A DNA stretch of 32,364 nucleotides from Acidobacteriota bacterium (GCA_022827025.1 JAJDTT010000114.1:1-32364); one strand, 5' to 3'. Shown: positions 9,479 through 17,512, counted from the first letter of the stretch. Notes: generated by a model not told the origin, from the letters alone. Numbers and translations are program-made.

Positions 9479-9595
9479 TCATGACAGACCGTCTCCCGCC
9501 GAGGGTGATTCGGCAGTTATTCGGTTGGCGGCGGCGGGCAGCACACACGCGAGGGTCATCAGGATCAGGGCCAGAAGGTTCTTGCATTTCAGCAT
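9479..9595 (-). CDS. Putative tiny exported peptide (38 residues)
   Basis: On the minus strand ATG 9595 opens a 38-codon frame. It begins MLKCKNLLALILMTLACVLP, a convincing signal-peptide pattern (Lys-rich start, hydrophobic core, then PAAA as a possible cleavage region). After it only about fifteen residues remain before TGA. AGAAGG sits about five bases upstream. It lies 46 bases downstream of the pentapeptide-repeat gene on the same strand, so the two may be co-transcribed. It could be a genuine small secreted peptide or the stump of a longer exported protein that has lost its body. Confidence 0.4.
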   Translation of the reverse strand: MLKCKNLLALILMTLACVLPAAANRITAESPSAGDGLS

Positions 9596-9641
9596 TTTTA
9601 CCTTCTCTTGCTGTGGGAGATCATTGATCCGGGTGTGCCCC

Positions 9642-10523
9642 TCAGCGGACAGTGCTTCGGCTTCGGAACTGAATTCCGATGGGTTTGTCCCCGGTCGATG
9701 AACAGCCGCTCAGCCATTTCTTGGCATTTGCTAAGCCGAATGGTTTTCCCGCAGGACTCCTGTACATCTCCGCGAGAAACTCCGGAGAACACCCGCAGGT
9801 TCCCCGTTTTAATTCTTTATTCGTTACCCCGGGACGGCTTTGGAACCCTGTCTGTGGGAAGTGGCCGTACTTTTCATCCGCGCTCATCCAGATAAGGTCC
9901 CAAATAGCGCGGTTGCCGCCGCAAATGGTTTCCGCATCTGCCCACGGGAGACGCGGAGGATCCGGGTCCATGCTGCCATCCGGGAGGAGAGCACCCCGCA
10001 GGTTTGCACCGGCAAGAGAAGTATTTTCGAGCTTCGCGCCGCGCAGATCCGCATTCTTCAGATTGGCGCCGGCCAGGTTCGCACCCCGCAGGTCCGCCCC
10101 GGTCAAGTCCGCGCTTCCCAGGTTCGCGCCCGCCAGATTCGCCTGGGCCAGGTCCGCGTCCTTGAAGTTGGCCCGCCGCAGGTCTGCGTCCAACAGGAGC
10201 GCCCTCTGGAGGACCGCCCGCTGGAAATCCGCCCCCGTGGCCCTCAATTGACTCAGGTTGGCCGTGGTCAGGACCGCAGATTCCAGGTTGGCCCTCGTCA
10301 AGTCCGCAGATTCCAGGGCCGCCTTCGTCAAGTTCGCCGCGCTCAGCGTGGCTCCACTCAGGTTGGCCTTGGTCAGGTCGGCGTCGACCAAGATCACCCC
10401 GTCCAGGTTCACCCTCGCCAGATCCTCGCCGGCCAAGTACCGGCCCGTCCAGTCTTTCACCTGAGCCAAAACCGCCGGAGTCGCCGTCAGGAGTAAAACC
10501 GCCGTCAGTACCGTTCCGTTCAT
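9642..10523 (-). CDS. Exported pentapeptide-repeat protein
   Basis: A 293-residue protein whose central part (about residues 28-185) consists of pentapeptide repeats of A(D/N)LxxA type, for example LTKANLSGATLSAANLTKAA and LAQANLAGANLGSADLTGAD. Such repeats form a right-handed quadrilateral beta-helix. The start is ATG 10523, not the longer frame start at 10640: GAGGAG stands just upstream and the protein then begins with a signal peptide (MNGTVLTAVLLLTATPAVLA). The C-terminal 105 residues are not repeats; they contain Cys residues (ETICGG, GTCGCSPEF, LSGCSS) and Trp-rich segments and are unrecognised. Some pentapeptide proteins protect gyrase, but export makes that role unlikely here. The function is unknown. 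Confidence 0.85.
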   Translation of the reverse strand: MNGTVLTAVLLLTATPAVLAQVKDWTGRYLAGEDLARVNLDGVILVDADLTKANLSGATLSAANLTKAALESADLTRANLESAVLTTANLSQLRATGADFQRAVLQRALLLDADLRRANFKDADLAQANLAGANLGSADLTGADLRGANLAGANLKNADLRGAKLENTSLAGANLRGALLPDGSMDPDPPRLPWADAETICGGNRAIWDLIWMSADEKYGHFPQTGFQSRPGVTNKELKRGTCGCSPEFLAEMYRSPAGKPFGLANAKKWLSGCSSTGDKPIGIQFRSRSTVR

Positions 10524-11440
10524 GAATCTCCTCGCTGTCAATAATGTCGTGTTGAAATGTACGATAATCCTTCTCTCTCTGTCGAGTTGGGCAACTTGGA
10601 CAAGTGGGCTGAAACGATCGACATTCTCCTCTCTGGACATTTCACTGTGACGCTACTGGATAATTATACGGAGGAGGTTCCAGACCGCAAAGCCGCCCCG
10701 CTGGCTACCTTTGTTTTTCCAGTGGATCCGTTACTTCTTCGTTGGGATCGTGACACTCTGCATGGCTGGCTATGTAACGTATTGGGGCGCCGGGGGATCG
10801 TAGCCACCCGACGGACAAACAGGGCAGAAGGGACCCCGGGCCTTGCAGCCCGTGGACGGCCCCGGCGGGCAGGCCGCAATCGCAGCACCACCAGGAGATT
10901 TCATCGTAGGCCCGCCGTTTCTGGTAGAGGGTGTTTTGTCCGGACGGACAGCGGCAGCGGGGCCAGCCCTCGGTCCGGTTCGGCTCGGGGATGGGCCGTT
11001 GGCGTCATGCCCTGTCTGCACCGCTCGTTGCGCTACCAGTTCGAGGCGCGGCTGGAACACGGGCAAGCGAAGCTGGAAGGGCTCCTGGAAGACTTGCGAG
11101 CCGCAATCACTCGCCAAAACGTCGCGTGAGGCTCGAACCGCCGTCGTGCATACGCGGCCTTTGCCACGTTGGCCAGGGGCCAAGTTTTCGCCCAATCGGG
11201 CGATTTCCAGAAGTTCCGGAAGAGATCGCCGTATCTGCCCCCCGCGACTCCAGACACCTCGTCCCGATCCTCGCGCGAATGTGTTACACTCAATCCAACA
11301 TCGGCCAACTAAAGAGTTGAAATGCTGAATCCTCCTTACAGAGTTGAAATCGGCGCCGAGGATCTCTCCTACTCACGCGCTTCCCGGACTGTGGTCTAAG
11401 GCGCTTCTTCTCAATCTTCCCCACTTAGAGGACTGCCGAA
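10524..11440. other. Divergent intergenic region with degenerate coding traces
   Basis: This interval lies between divergently transcribed genes. No intact gene is supported. The minus strand from about 11004 to 10770 has protein-like but frameshifted Cys-rich sequence, listed separately. A plus-strand frame from ATG 11007 to TGA 11129 encodes a 40-residue charged peptide (RYQFEARLEHGQAKLEGLL) that could be helical but overlaps the start of that region. Two copies of AGAGTTGAAAT occur close together shortly before the next gene, of unknown meaning. Confidence 0.35.
10770..11004 (-). pseudogene. Degenerate Cys-rich (zinc-knuckle-like) frame with one frameshift
   Basis: Reading the minus strand downward from 11004, one frame gives EGWPRCRCPSGQNTLYQKRR, then AYDEISWWCCDCGLPAGAV. 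Near 10830 the sensible reading moves by one base into a second frame ending FCPVCPSGGYDPPAPQYVT and a stop at 10770. The paired CxC, CCxC and CPxC motifs across the two frames suggest a small metal-binding protein broken by a single-base indel. No start codon is evident: the first frame is closed upstream by TGA at 11005-11007. I do not recognise the family. Confidence 0.3.
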
Positions 11441-13141
11441 ATGTACAAAACCATCTCTGGATCAAAACAACGAAGCCCCTCAGCGCTGGGCGCGACGGTG
11501 TGCTGGGTGAGCCTCCTGTTAGTACCAGGACAGTCTCTATTGGCCGATGTCGTCCAGCCCACCGGGAAGCCGGTGCGGGGGCATATTTCAAGCGGATTTG
11601 GCTACCGGAAGAGCCCCTTCACCGGCAAGAGGGAGCATCACAACGGCGTTGACATCGTTGCGCCACGAGGGGCCAAGGTGGTGGCCACCGGCGACGGGAC
11701 AGTGATCCGCGCCGGCTGGCTGAACGGTAGTTGCGGCCGAGGGGTCGAACTCCAGCACAGCTTTGACTACATCACGACGTATTGCCACATGAGTCGAGTC
11801 CGTGTCACAGTCGGCGATCGGGTCAGGCAAAGCGCCATCATCGGCAACGTCGGTTCCACCGGTCGAAGTACCGGCCCTCACCTGCACTACGAAATCTCTC
11901 GGAAAGGCCGGTTCCTGAACCCGAAGTCCTTCATGGGTCGAGGTCTAACGAACGCCAACATGGCGGGCGTGGACGGGAAGGATGCGGTGAGGATGGTCTG
12001 GAAAGTGCGGCCCAACACTGGGGTTAAGATCCCAGATCCGTACGCAACCCTCCTTAGGAAAGTCGGCTACTTCAACTACGTGAACAACAACATCGACCAG
12101 ATCGACTTCGTCGAAGTGCGTACGCTTGCCAGGAGCGACGGTACGCTTGGTGTTGGATTCGCGGGTGTGGTTAAAAACCACCGGATCGCAAAGGTAGCGA
12201 CCCTGGGTCGTTCCCCACTGGAAATCACCTCAACGATCGTTCACGAGGCGGCACACCTTGAGCCCTGGTCCCGTTCGAAGCGATATGCGTCGCAGGAACA
12301 AGCGTATAGAAAGCAGTCCTGGTTCTTGCAGCGTTCGGGAAATGCGCAGGCTAAGGAAATGGCAACGCTCCGGGAGGACAAGAAGCGGTTGCGGGAAGAT
12401 GTGAAGCAAGCGGAAACCCGCGCGAAGTCCCACGAGGCGGAATTGGCGCAGCTTCGCAAAAACGAGCGGCGGTTGCGAGCCGACGTGAAGCAGCGGACAG
12501 CCCGCGAGAGGTCCCACAAGGCGGAATTGGCACAGCTTCGCCGGAAGATGCCGCTGTTGCAAGGAGACATCAAGCGGTGGAAGGCCCGTGCGGAGTCCCA
12601 GGGAGCAGAATTGGCGCAGCTTCGCAAAAACGAGCAGCGGTTGCGAGCCGACGTGAAGCAGCGGACGGTGCGCGAGACGGCTTCTATCAGAGCCTTCCGG
12701 GATCGCGTGGACCGGATCGAGGGGAATCTCGACAGGCTCCGGGACACGAGGCAACTTCACGGAGCCGGTCCGCCGGACGACGCTGAAGGTCAGATTCGCC
12801 TGGGTGTCTCCTATCGATACGGCGAGAATGGTTTTCCGAAGGATCACCAGCGAGCAGCTCGATTTTTCCGGCTCGCAGCCCAGCAAGGCCACCCTGAGGG
12901 CCAAGTCTACATGGGAATTCTATACAGCTGGGGGGAAGGGGTCCGAAAGAACGACTTCGAGGCGGCCCGGTGGTTCCGGCTCGCAGCCCGGCAGGGCCAC
13001 AATCACGCTCAGTTTCACTTGGGTCTTGCATATTGGGACGGCGAGGGGGTCCCGCAGGATTATCAGGAGGCTATCCGGTGGTTGCGGCGCGCAGCGCACC
13101 AGGGGAACCTTGCCGCCCAGAGGTTCTTGGCCAACATCTGA
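11441..13141 (+). CDS. M23 peptidase with second HExxH motif, coiled coil and Sel1 repeats
   Basis: A 566-residue exported protein probably acting on peptidoglycan. ATG 11441 follows AGAGGA by eight bases, and the N-terminus has a signal peptide (hydrophobic core ATVCWVSLLLVPG). Residues about 40-165 are an M23 (LytM/lysostaphin-type) endopeptidase: His67-x3-Asp71, His116 and HLH at 147-149 match the family zinc and active-site pattern. Residues about 200-300 carry a second zinc-peptidase signature, HEAAH (268-272), with Glu286 in SQEQAYRKQSW as a plausible third ligand. Next, residues 325-408 are three 28-residue repeats of strongly charged coiled coil (ELAQLRKNE, RLRADVKQ). The C-terminus (about 449-566) holds three Sel1-type repeats (AEGQIRLGVSYRYGE and similar), known as protein-interaction scaffolds. 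The combination of two putative peptidase sites with Sel1 repeats is unusual. Confidence 0.88.
   Translation: MYKTISGSKQRSPSALGATVCWVSLLLVPGQSLLADVVQPTGKPVRGHISSGFGYRKSPFTGKREHHNGVDIVAPRGAKVVATGDGTVIRAGWLNGSCGRGVELQHSFDYITTYCHMSRVRVTVGDRVRQSAIIGNVGSTGRSTGPHLHYEISRKGRFLNPKSFMGRGLTNANMAGVDGKDAVRMVWKVRPNTGVKIPDPYATLLRKVGYFNYVNNNIDQIDFVEVRTLARSDGTLGVGFAGVVKNHRIAKVATLGRSPLEITSTIVHEAAHLEPWSRSKRYASQEQAYRKQSWFLQRSGNAQAKEMATLREDKKRLREDVKQAETRAKSHEAELAQLRKNERRLRADVKQRTARERSHKAELAQLRRKMPLLQGDIKRWKARAESQGAELAQLRKNEQRLRADVKQRTVRETASIRAFRDRVDRIEGNLDRLRDTRQLHGAGPPDDAEGQIRLGVSYRYGENGFPKDHQRAARFFRLAAQQGHPEGQVYMGILYSWGEGVRKNDFEAARWFRLAARQGHNHAQFHLGLAYWDGEGVPQDYQEAIRWLRRAAHQGNLAAQRFLANI
12413..12664 (+). repeat. 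Three 84-bp repeats encoding a 28-residue coiled-coil unit
   Basis: Three consecutive 84-bp units encode 28-residue coiled-coil segments sharing AELAQLR and, in units one and three, RLRADVKQ. Units one and three are nearly identical in DNA, while the middle one is diverged, which suggests duplication or partial gene conversion. Four heptads per unit is consistent with a regular coiled coil. Confidence 0.85.
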
Positions 13142-13310
13142 CGTGGCCTAGCGGAAGACGTTTTGACACCGCCAGCGACGGAGCGGGATTTGGTCCAGAC
13201 CTACCGGTGGGAGCCGTCCTTTAAGCTGAAATTCCAGGGGAAACCATAGGTCAAATCGTTGATATCAAGGGAGTTAGGGGGTGTTTTCAGGGAAATTGTG
13301 TAGCCACTAA

Positions 13311-13590
13311 ACCCAATCCAAACTGGCCACCGCCCGGGCGCTCTCCAGCGAGACCGCACTCTCCACCCTTTCGGAAACCCTCGGTCTCGGCACCGTCGAT
13401 GAAAACGAGATCTACGGGGCCATGGACCGACTCCTGGGTCCCCGCCAGGAGGCCGTCGAGAACGCCCTGGCCCGGCGTCACCTGCGGGAGAACACGCTGG
13501 TCTTGTACGACGTGACCTCCTGCTACCTCGAGGGCCGTCGCTGCCAGTTGGCCCAGCGCGGATACTCGCGCGACGGCAAGCGGGGCAAAC
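13311..13590 (+). pseudogene. IS1634-type transposase fragment
   Basis: The plus-strand frame reads KLATARALSSETALSTLSET, then a segment with RHLRENTLVLYDVTSCYLEG and QRGYSRDGKRGK. These match the central DDE-type region of IS1634/IS4-like transposases (LVLYDV contains the first catalytic Asp, followed by a conserved YLEG and GYSRDGKRGK). The frame is closed by TAA just upstream of 13311, and homology stops abruptly near 13590, so both ends are missing. No terminal inverted repeats are visible. It is an inactive remnant of an insertion sequence. Confidence 0.75.
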
Positions 13591-13665
13591 TAATGAAAGA
13601 GTTACTCGACTTCAGCTCTGGAACTTCAGATTAGAAGAGCCAACAAAATTGCAAAGGAAAACAAT

Positions 13666-13953
13666 GTGCCTCAGATCACCGACCATGACATTGAATGCTT
13701 GATCGATAGATATAAAGGTTTGTACTCCGAAATACGGTATGGTGTCGATAGAAAAGGCAAAACTGCAAATTGGTCGTTCACCAATCGGGAGATCCGTGTG
13801 CTTGCCTGTTTTTCGTCGGGACTTTTGGGAGCTAATGGCAAGTTGCTAGAGGCGGAAGGGATAGGGCGGGGGAGGTTGACCCGCCTATCGGAGTCGGAAA
13901 TAACTCCCGATCAGCAAAGAGTTGTAGATGACCTGCGGAAACGAAGCAAGTAA
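13666..13953 (+). CDS. Hypothetical protein of foreign base composition
   Basis: A 95-residue frame from GTG 13666 with AAGGA seven bases upstream. It is visibly richer in A and T than everything around it. I do not recognise it; the sequence looks soluble and helical (HDIECLIDRYKGLYSEIRY, ITPDQQRVVDDLRKRSK). The frame is open upstream to about 13597 and reads ALELQIRRANKIAKENNV before the GTG, which looks like genuine protein. ATG 13592 begins MKELLDF in a different frame only a few codons away, so the true gene may start there with a one-base frameshift, or the N-terminus may have been lost at the junction with the transposase remnant. Likely acquired horizontally. Confidence 0.5.
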   Translation: MPQITDHDIECLIDRYKGLYSEIRYGVDRKGKTANWSFTNREIRVLACFSSGLLGANGKLLEAEGIGRGRLTRLSESEITPDQQRVVDDLRKRSK

Positions 13954-14054
13954 AAGGGGATTTTTTGAGAAATTCTGTCGGTGGCGGACCCGGGGTTCCG
14001 CGAACGGCGTCAATTGCTGCCGCCTCGGCTGCGAATCCTTCCTTCTCGCCGTAC

Positions 14055-14897
14055 TCAGTCCTCCCACGGAACCGGCTCGACCACATAACGGCCCTCCTGG
14101 CGGCTCATGACGCCGGCCACCACGTCCGGGTCATGGTCGAAGAGCAGGAGCCACTTCTCCGCCGCCGCCCGGGCGTAAATCCTTTTTCTCGTTTCCAGGG
14201 TGGTCAAAGGGAAGAGGTCGTAACCCATGATCCAGGGGAGTGGCACGTGGGCCGTGGTGGCGCAGAGGTCCCCCAGGAAGAAGACGGTCTCGCCGCCGGA
14301 CCGGACCTTGACCGAGTGATGTCCGGGGGTGTGGCCGGGGGTGTGGACCAGCGATACGCCCGGGACGATCTCCTGCTCTCCTTCGACGAGCCGGAGTTGG
14401 TTCGACTCCTGGAGCGGCGCCCAGTTTTCGGACCGGTAGGAGACCGCCGTCCTCTCGTTCCGGCCGGTTGCCGTCAGGTAGTCTTCGCGCGCCACGATGT
14501 AGGTGGCGTTGGGAAAGTTGGGCGCCACCGCCGCACCCTCCCGGCGGGTGTTGCCTCCACAGTGGTCGAAGTGGAGATGGGTGTTGATCACGAGGTCGAC
14601 GTCGCCCGGCTCCATGCCAAGGCGCGCCAGGCGCGCAACGACGTCCGGCTCCCCGCCGACGCCGTAGATGTCCTGCTCCTTGGGGGAGTATTTCCGTCCG
14701 GCTCCCGTGTCCACCAGGATGGCTTCATGCGGGGTGCGGATAAGGAGGCAGTTGAGTCCGAGACGAACCCGGTTGCGGTCGTCCGGACGCAGCTTCCGTT
14801 CCCAGAGGACCCTGGGCACGATCCCGAATACGGCGCCGCCGTCCAGGCGGATGGAGCCGTCGGAGATGTGATTGAGTTGGAACCTTCCCAGCCTCAT
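14055..14897 (-). CDS. MBL-fold metallo-hydrolase
   Basis: A 280-residue cytosolic metallo-beta-lactamase-fold hydrolase. The metal motif HxHxDH is seen as THLHFDH (His107, His109, Asp111, His112), with further ligand candidates in HTPGHTPGHHSV and FFLGDLCATTAH, plus LLFDHD near the C-terminus. It resembles the quorum-quenching-lactonase/glyoxalase II-like branch of the family; the substrate cannot be told. ATG 14897 overlaps the epimerase stop by four bases (ATGA), so translation is probably coupled. The frame stays open to 15335 but that extension is a shadow of the epimerase gene. It is the last gene of the MetE-like/meaB/epimerase operon, where it might act as a thioesterase or other hydrolase on pathway intermediates (inference). 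Confidence 0.87.
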   Translation of the reverse strand: MRLGRFQLNHISDGSIRLDGGAVFGIVPRVLWERKLRPDDRNRVRLGLNCLLIRTPHEAILVDTGAGRKYSPKEQDIYGVGGEPDVVARLARLGMEPGDVDLVINTHLHFDHCGGNTRREGAAVAPNFPNATYIVAREDYLTATGRNERTAVSYRSENWAPLQESNQLRLVEGEQEIVPGVSLVHTPGHTPGHHSVKVRSGGETVFFLGDLCATTAHVPLPWIMGYDLFPLTTLETRKRIYARAAAEKWLLLFDHDPDVVAGVMSRQEGRYVVEPVPWED

Positions 14898-15307
14898 TCC
14901 TTCGGCTGGACGGGGGCCTGGGTCAGTTCCACCAGGACTCCGCCGGTGCTGCGCGGATGGATGAAGGCGATGAGGCGGCCTTCGGCACCGGTACGCGGCA
15001 CCTCGTCGATCAGGTCCACGTTCCGTTCCCTCAGCCGTCTCAGGTCTTCCCGGAGATCGTCGACTTCGAAGGCGATGTGGTGGATGCCTTCCCCCCGTTT
15101 CTCCACGAAGCGGGAGATGACCGAGTCGGGTTCGGTTCCTTCCAACAACTCGACGGCCGTATCCCCCACGGGCAGGATCGCTGCCCGGACCTTCTGGTCC
15201 GCTACGGTTTCGGTGGATTCCACCTCCAGGCCGAGGTCTTGGTAAAGGCGGGAGAGAGACTCCAGGGAGCGGGTGGCGATCCCCACGTGGGCCAGTCTTC
15301 GAATCAC
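14894..15307 (-). CDS. mce: Methylmalonyl-CoA epimerase (VOC family)
   Basis: A 137-residue vicinal-oxygen-chelate protein that interconverts (R)- and (S)-methylmalonyl-CoA, linking propionyl-CoA carboxylation to the B12-dependent mutase. Typical features are RLAHVGIATRSLES at the N-terminus with metal-ligand His7, GEGIHHIAFEVDD (His76/77), and GVLVELTQ (Glu127) as the last ligand. Length is normal for the family. The start at ATG 15307 lies only two bases past the MeaB stop, and its own stop overlaps the MBL gene start, so these genes form a tight operon. The MeaB neighbour, a chaperone of methylmalonyl-CoA mutase, supports this assignment over other VOC enzymes. Confidence 0.93.
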   Translation of the reverse strand: MIRRLAHVGIATRSLESLSRLYQDLGLEVESTETVADQKVRAAILPVGDTAVELLEGTEPDSVISRFVEKRGEGIHHIAFEVDDLREDLRRLRERNVDLIDEVPRTGAEGRLIAFIHPRSTGGVLVELTQAPVQPKE

Positions 15308-15309
15308 TT

Positions 15310-16269
15310 TCAGGGCCTCGATCCCGATCGCTCAAAGATGCGGTCCACCAGAGTATAGGGGTCCACCTCCCGATTGGCCATTTGCCGCGCCCATCGGTCC
15401 AACTCTTTCGATCCCAGGTCGTTCACGACTCGCTCGGCCACCCGGTCCCGGATCATCTCGAGCACTTTCTGCCGGTAGAGGAAGACCCGTCTCCGGGAGG
15501 CCGTCTCGCGGCTGGTGAATCGCCGGTACGTTTCCACCGCTTCGGCCACCTCTTCGATTCCCTGGTCCCGCGTGGCCACGGTCTGAACGATGGGAGGGTC
15601 CCAGCCGTCGTCACGCGCCGCCAGGGAGAGGACGGCTCGCAGTTCCCGCTCCGTCTTCATGGCTTCGGGGCGGTCCGCCTTGTTGATGACGAAGATGTCT
15701 CCGATCTCCATGATTCCGGCCTTGATGCTCTGGATCTCGTCTCCCATGCCCGGGACCAGCAGGACCAGGACCACCTCGGCGGTCCGCACCACGTCGACCT
15801 CGTCCTGACCCACCCCCACCGTCTCCACCATCAGCCGCTTGAAACCGCCGGCGCCCAGCACCACGAGCGCGTCGTCCACGGCGCTGGAGAGCCCTCCCAG
15901 GCGTCCCCGGGTGGCCATGCTGCGGATGAAGACCCCCGGATCGGTGAACAGGTTCTGCATTCGAACCCGGTCGCCCAACAGGGCGCCTCCCGTGAAGGGG
16001 GACGTCGGGTCCACGGCCACGATCCCCACCTTCTCGCCGGCGCTGCGATAGTGACGAGCCAGCGCCTCCACCAGCGTGCTTTTCCCGGAGCCGGGACTTC
16101 CGGTGATTCCCGTCACCCAGGAGCCGTCGGTCATCGGAAAAAGAGCCTTGAGCAGGCTTCGGGTTGCATCCGTCGGAGAACTCTCGACCTCGGAAAGGAT
16201 GCGGGCGAGCCGGCGCACGTCGCCGCGGCAGATGTCCCGGATCTCGTCCAGTCTTTCCAGGTCGTTCAC
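15310..16269 (-). CDS. meaB: Methylmalonyl-CoA mutase-associated GTPase MeaB
   Basis: A 319-residue G3E-family GTPase that gates cobalamin loading and protects methylmalonyl-CoA mutase. Visible motifs are Walker A GSPGSGKST (from residue 57), VDPTSPFTGGALLGDRVRM, the VETVGVGQDEVDV segment typical of MeaB/ArgK, and NKAD for guanine specificity. The C-terminal dimerisation region (RVFLYRQKVLEMIRDRV) is present. The frame is open far upstream, to 16743, but that part is low-quality shadow of the preceding gene; GTG 16269, just before NDLERLDEI, gives normal length, though its ribosome binding site is weak. The preceding gene stops 23 bases before it. The mutase itself is not in this window. Confidence 0.93.
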   Translation of the reverse strand: MNDLERLDEIRDICRGDVRRLARILSEVESSPTDATRSLLKALFPMTDGSWVTGITGSPGSGKSTLVEALARHYRSAGEKVGIVAVDPTSPFTGGALLGDRVRMQNLFTDPGVFIRSMATRGRLGGLSSAVDDALVVLGAGGFKRLMVETVGVGQDEVDVVRTAEVVLVLLVPGMGDEIQSIKAGIMEIGDIFVINKADRPEAMKTERELRAVLSLAARDDGWDPPIVQTVATRDQGIEEVAEAVETYRRFTSRETASRRRVFLYRQKVLEMIRDRVAERVVNDLGSKELDRWARQMANREVDPYTLVDRIFERSGSRP

Positions 16270-16292
16270 CTTCGTGATCCGCGGCGATGAGC

Positions 16293-17381
16293 TCAGCCGT
16301 GTCTTTCGCGCAGCATCCGCGCCCCGAGGCACATGGCCTTGAGCTTCAGGTAGGCCTCGTCCAGGTCCATGGGATTGAGGCTGGAGGGGGCAAATCCGCA
16401 GTCGGGGTTCAGGGTGATCCGTTCCGGCGGGACGAACTCCATGGCCCGCTCGACCCGGCCGGCCACTTCCTCGGGAGTCTCCACATGCGGATCGGTGTGG
16501 TCGATCACCCCCAGTCCCAGGAGCTTGTCCCGGGGGAATCGTCTGAGGCTCTCGATGCCTCCGGCGTCCGGCGTAGCGAACTCCATGGCGATTCGATCCA
16601 CGTTCATATCCCCCAGTGCGTCCATGATGAGGTGATAGGGCCCGCGGGTGGAGTGGGCGCGGTTGAAATGGGCGTGGCACAGATGGACGCTGATGAAAGC
16701 GCCCTCGAATCCACGGACCGTTGCATTGAAACACTCGACGCAAAGGGAGATCTCCTGCTCCAGATCGACGATGCCTTCACGCTCCCGGTAATCGGGGTCC
16801 ACCAGCAGCGCCAGCCACGGGTCGTCCAGTTGAATGGCATCGGCCCCTATGGCCATGAGCTCCCGGATCTCCCGGCGCAGAAAGGGAATGCAGGCGTGCA
16901 TGAAGGCTTCCCGCGTCGGATATGCCCCGGTCGAATAACGGGGGTCCCACATCCGGCGGCCCAAGGTGTACGCGGAAGGGATGGCAGCGAGAACCCTGCG
17001 GTCCGTGTGCCCGCGGACGAAGCGGATCTCGTCCACGGCGATGAACCGGTGCGCTTTCATCTCCGAGACCACCGACGGGTATCTGAGCTGGGGGAAATTG
17101 GAGGCTCCCGCCGAGACCGTATCGATTTCGAAGCCGGAGACCGATTCGGAGAAGACCTTCATGTAGCTCTCGCGGCGCCATTCTCCGTCGGAGACGTAGT
17201 CGAGGCCGGCCCGTTCCTGCATCTTCAGGTTCGACGGGATGGCTTCGTTGAGAAGCTGGTTGGCCTCAGCGGCATCGATTTGTCCCGCCTTCCGGTCTTC
17301 GATCAAATCTCGAATCCACGCCGGCCTGGGCAGGCTTCCGACCACGAAGGTGGGGAAGGGGTGTGGAACGGCTTCCTTCAT
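16293..17381 (-). CDS. MetE-like (cobalamin-independent methionine synthase family) protein
   Basis: A 362-residue protein with the C-terminal catalytic fold of cobalamin-independent methionine synthase but without the long N-terminal domain of true MetE. All four zinc-binding residues are recognisable: His233 and Cys235 (SVHLCHAH), Glu267 (IAMEFAT) and Cys328 (LNPDCGF). VVGSLPRP near the N-terminus and IQLDDPWLA are also family features. Members of this group include short core methionine synthases and transferases of unknown methyl donor, so the reaction is uncertain. GGGAG ten bases before ATG 17381 supports the start. It is the first gene of an operon with meaB, the epimerase and an MBL hydrolase, an association that suggests a role tied to methylmalonyl or one-carbon metabolism (inference). 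Confidence 0.87.
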   Translation of the reverse strand: MKEAVPHPFPTFVVGSLPRPAWIRDLIEDRKAGQIDAAEANQLLNEAIPSNLKMQERAGLDYVSDGEWRRESYMKVFSESVSGFEIDTVSAGASNFPQLRYPSVVSEMKAHRFIAVDEIRFVRGHTDRRVLAAIPSAYTLGRRMWDPRYSTGAYPTREAFMHACIPFLRREIRELMAIGADAIQLDDPWLALLVDPDYREREGIVDLEQEISLCVECFNATVRGFEGAFISVHLCHAHFNRAHSTRGPYHLIMDALGDMNVDRIAMEFATPDAGGIESLRRFPRDKLLGLGVIDHTDPHVETPEEVAGRVERAMEFVPPERITLNPDCGFAPSSLNPMDLDEAYLKLKAMCLGARMLRERHG

Positions 17382-17512
17382 GCTGAATCCACTCCCAGTC
17401 TACTACGAGCCGGTGCTGGAAAGCCGGAGGACAGGGTGTGATTCGCGGCGGCCGGTGTGGATGGATGGACGCGGGTTGAGCGCCACGGCCGCATCTGTTA
17501 AGACGGAGGCCT

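Noticed and set aside
14898-15335. Extension of the MBL-hydrolase frame to 15335
   Set aside because: It overlaps the whole epimerase gene and is Arg/Pro-rich; the ATGA overlap at 14897 gives the sensible start.
15336-16743. Long upstream extension of the MeaB frame to 16743
   Set aside because: The extension runs antisense-free but overlaps the MetE-like gene in another frame and reads as Arg/Pro/Gly-rich shadow sequence with no MeaB homology.
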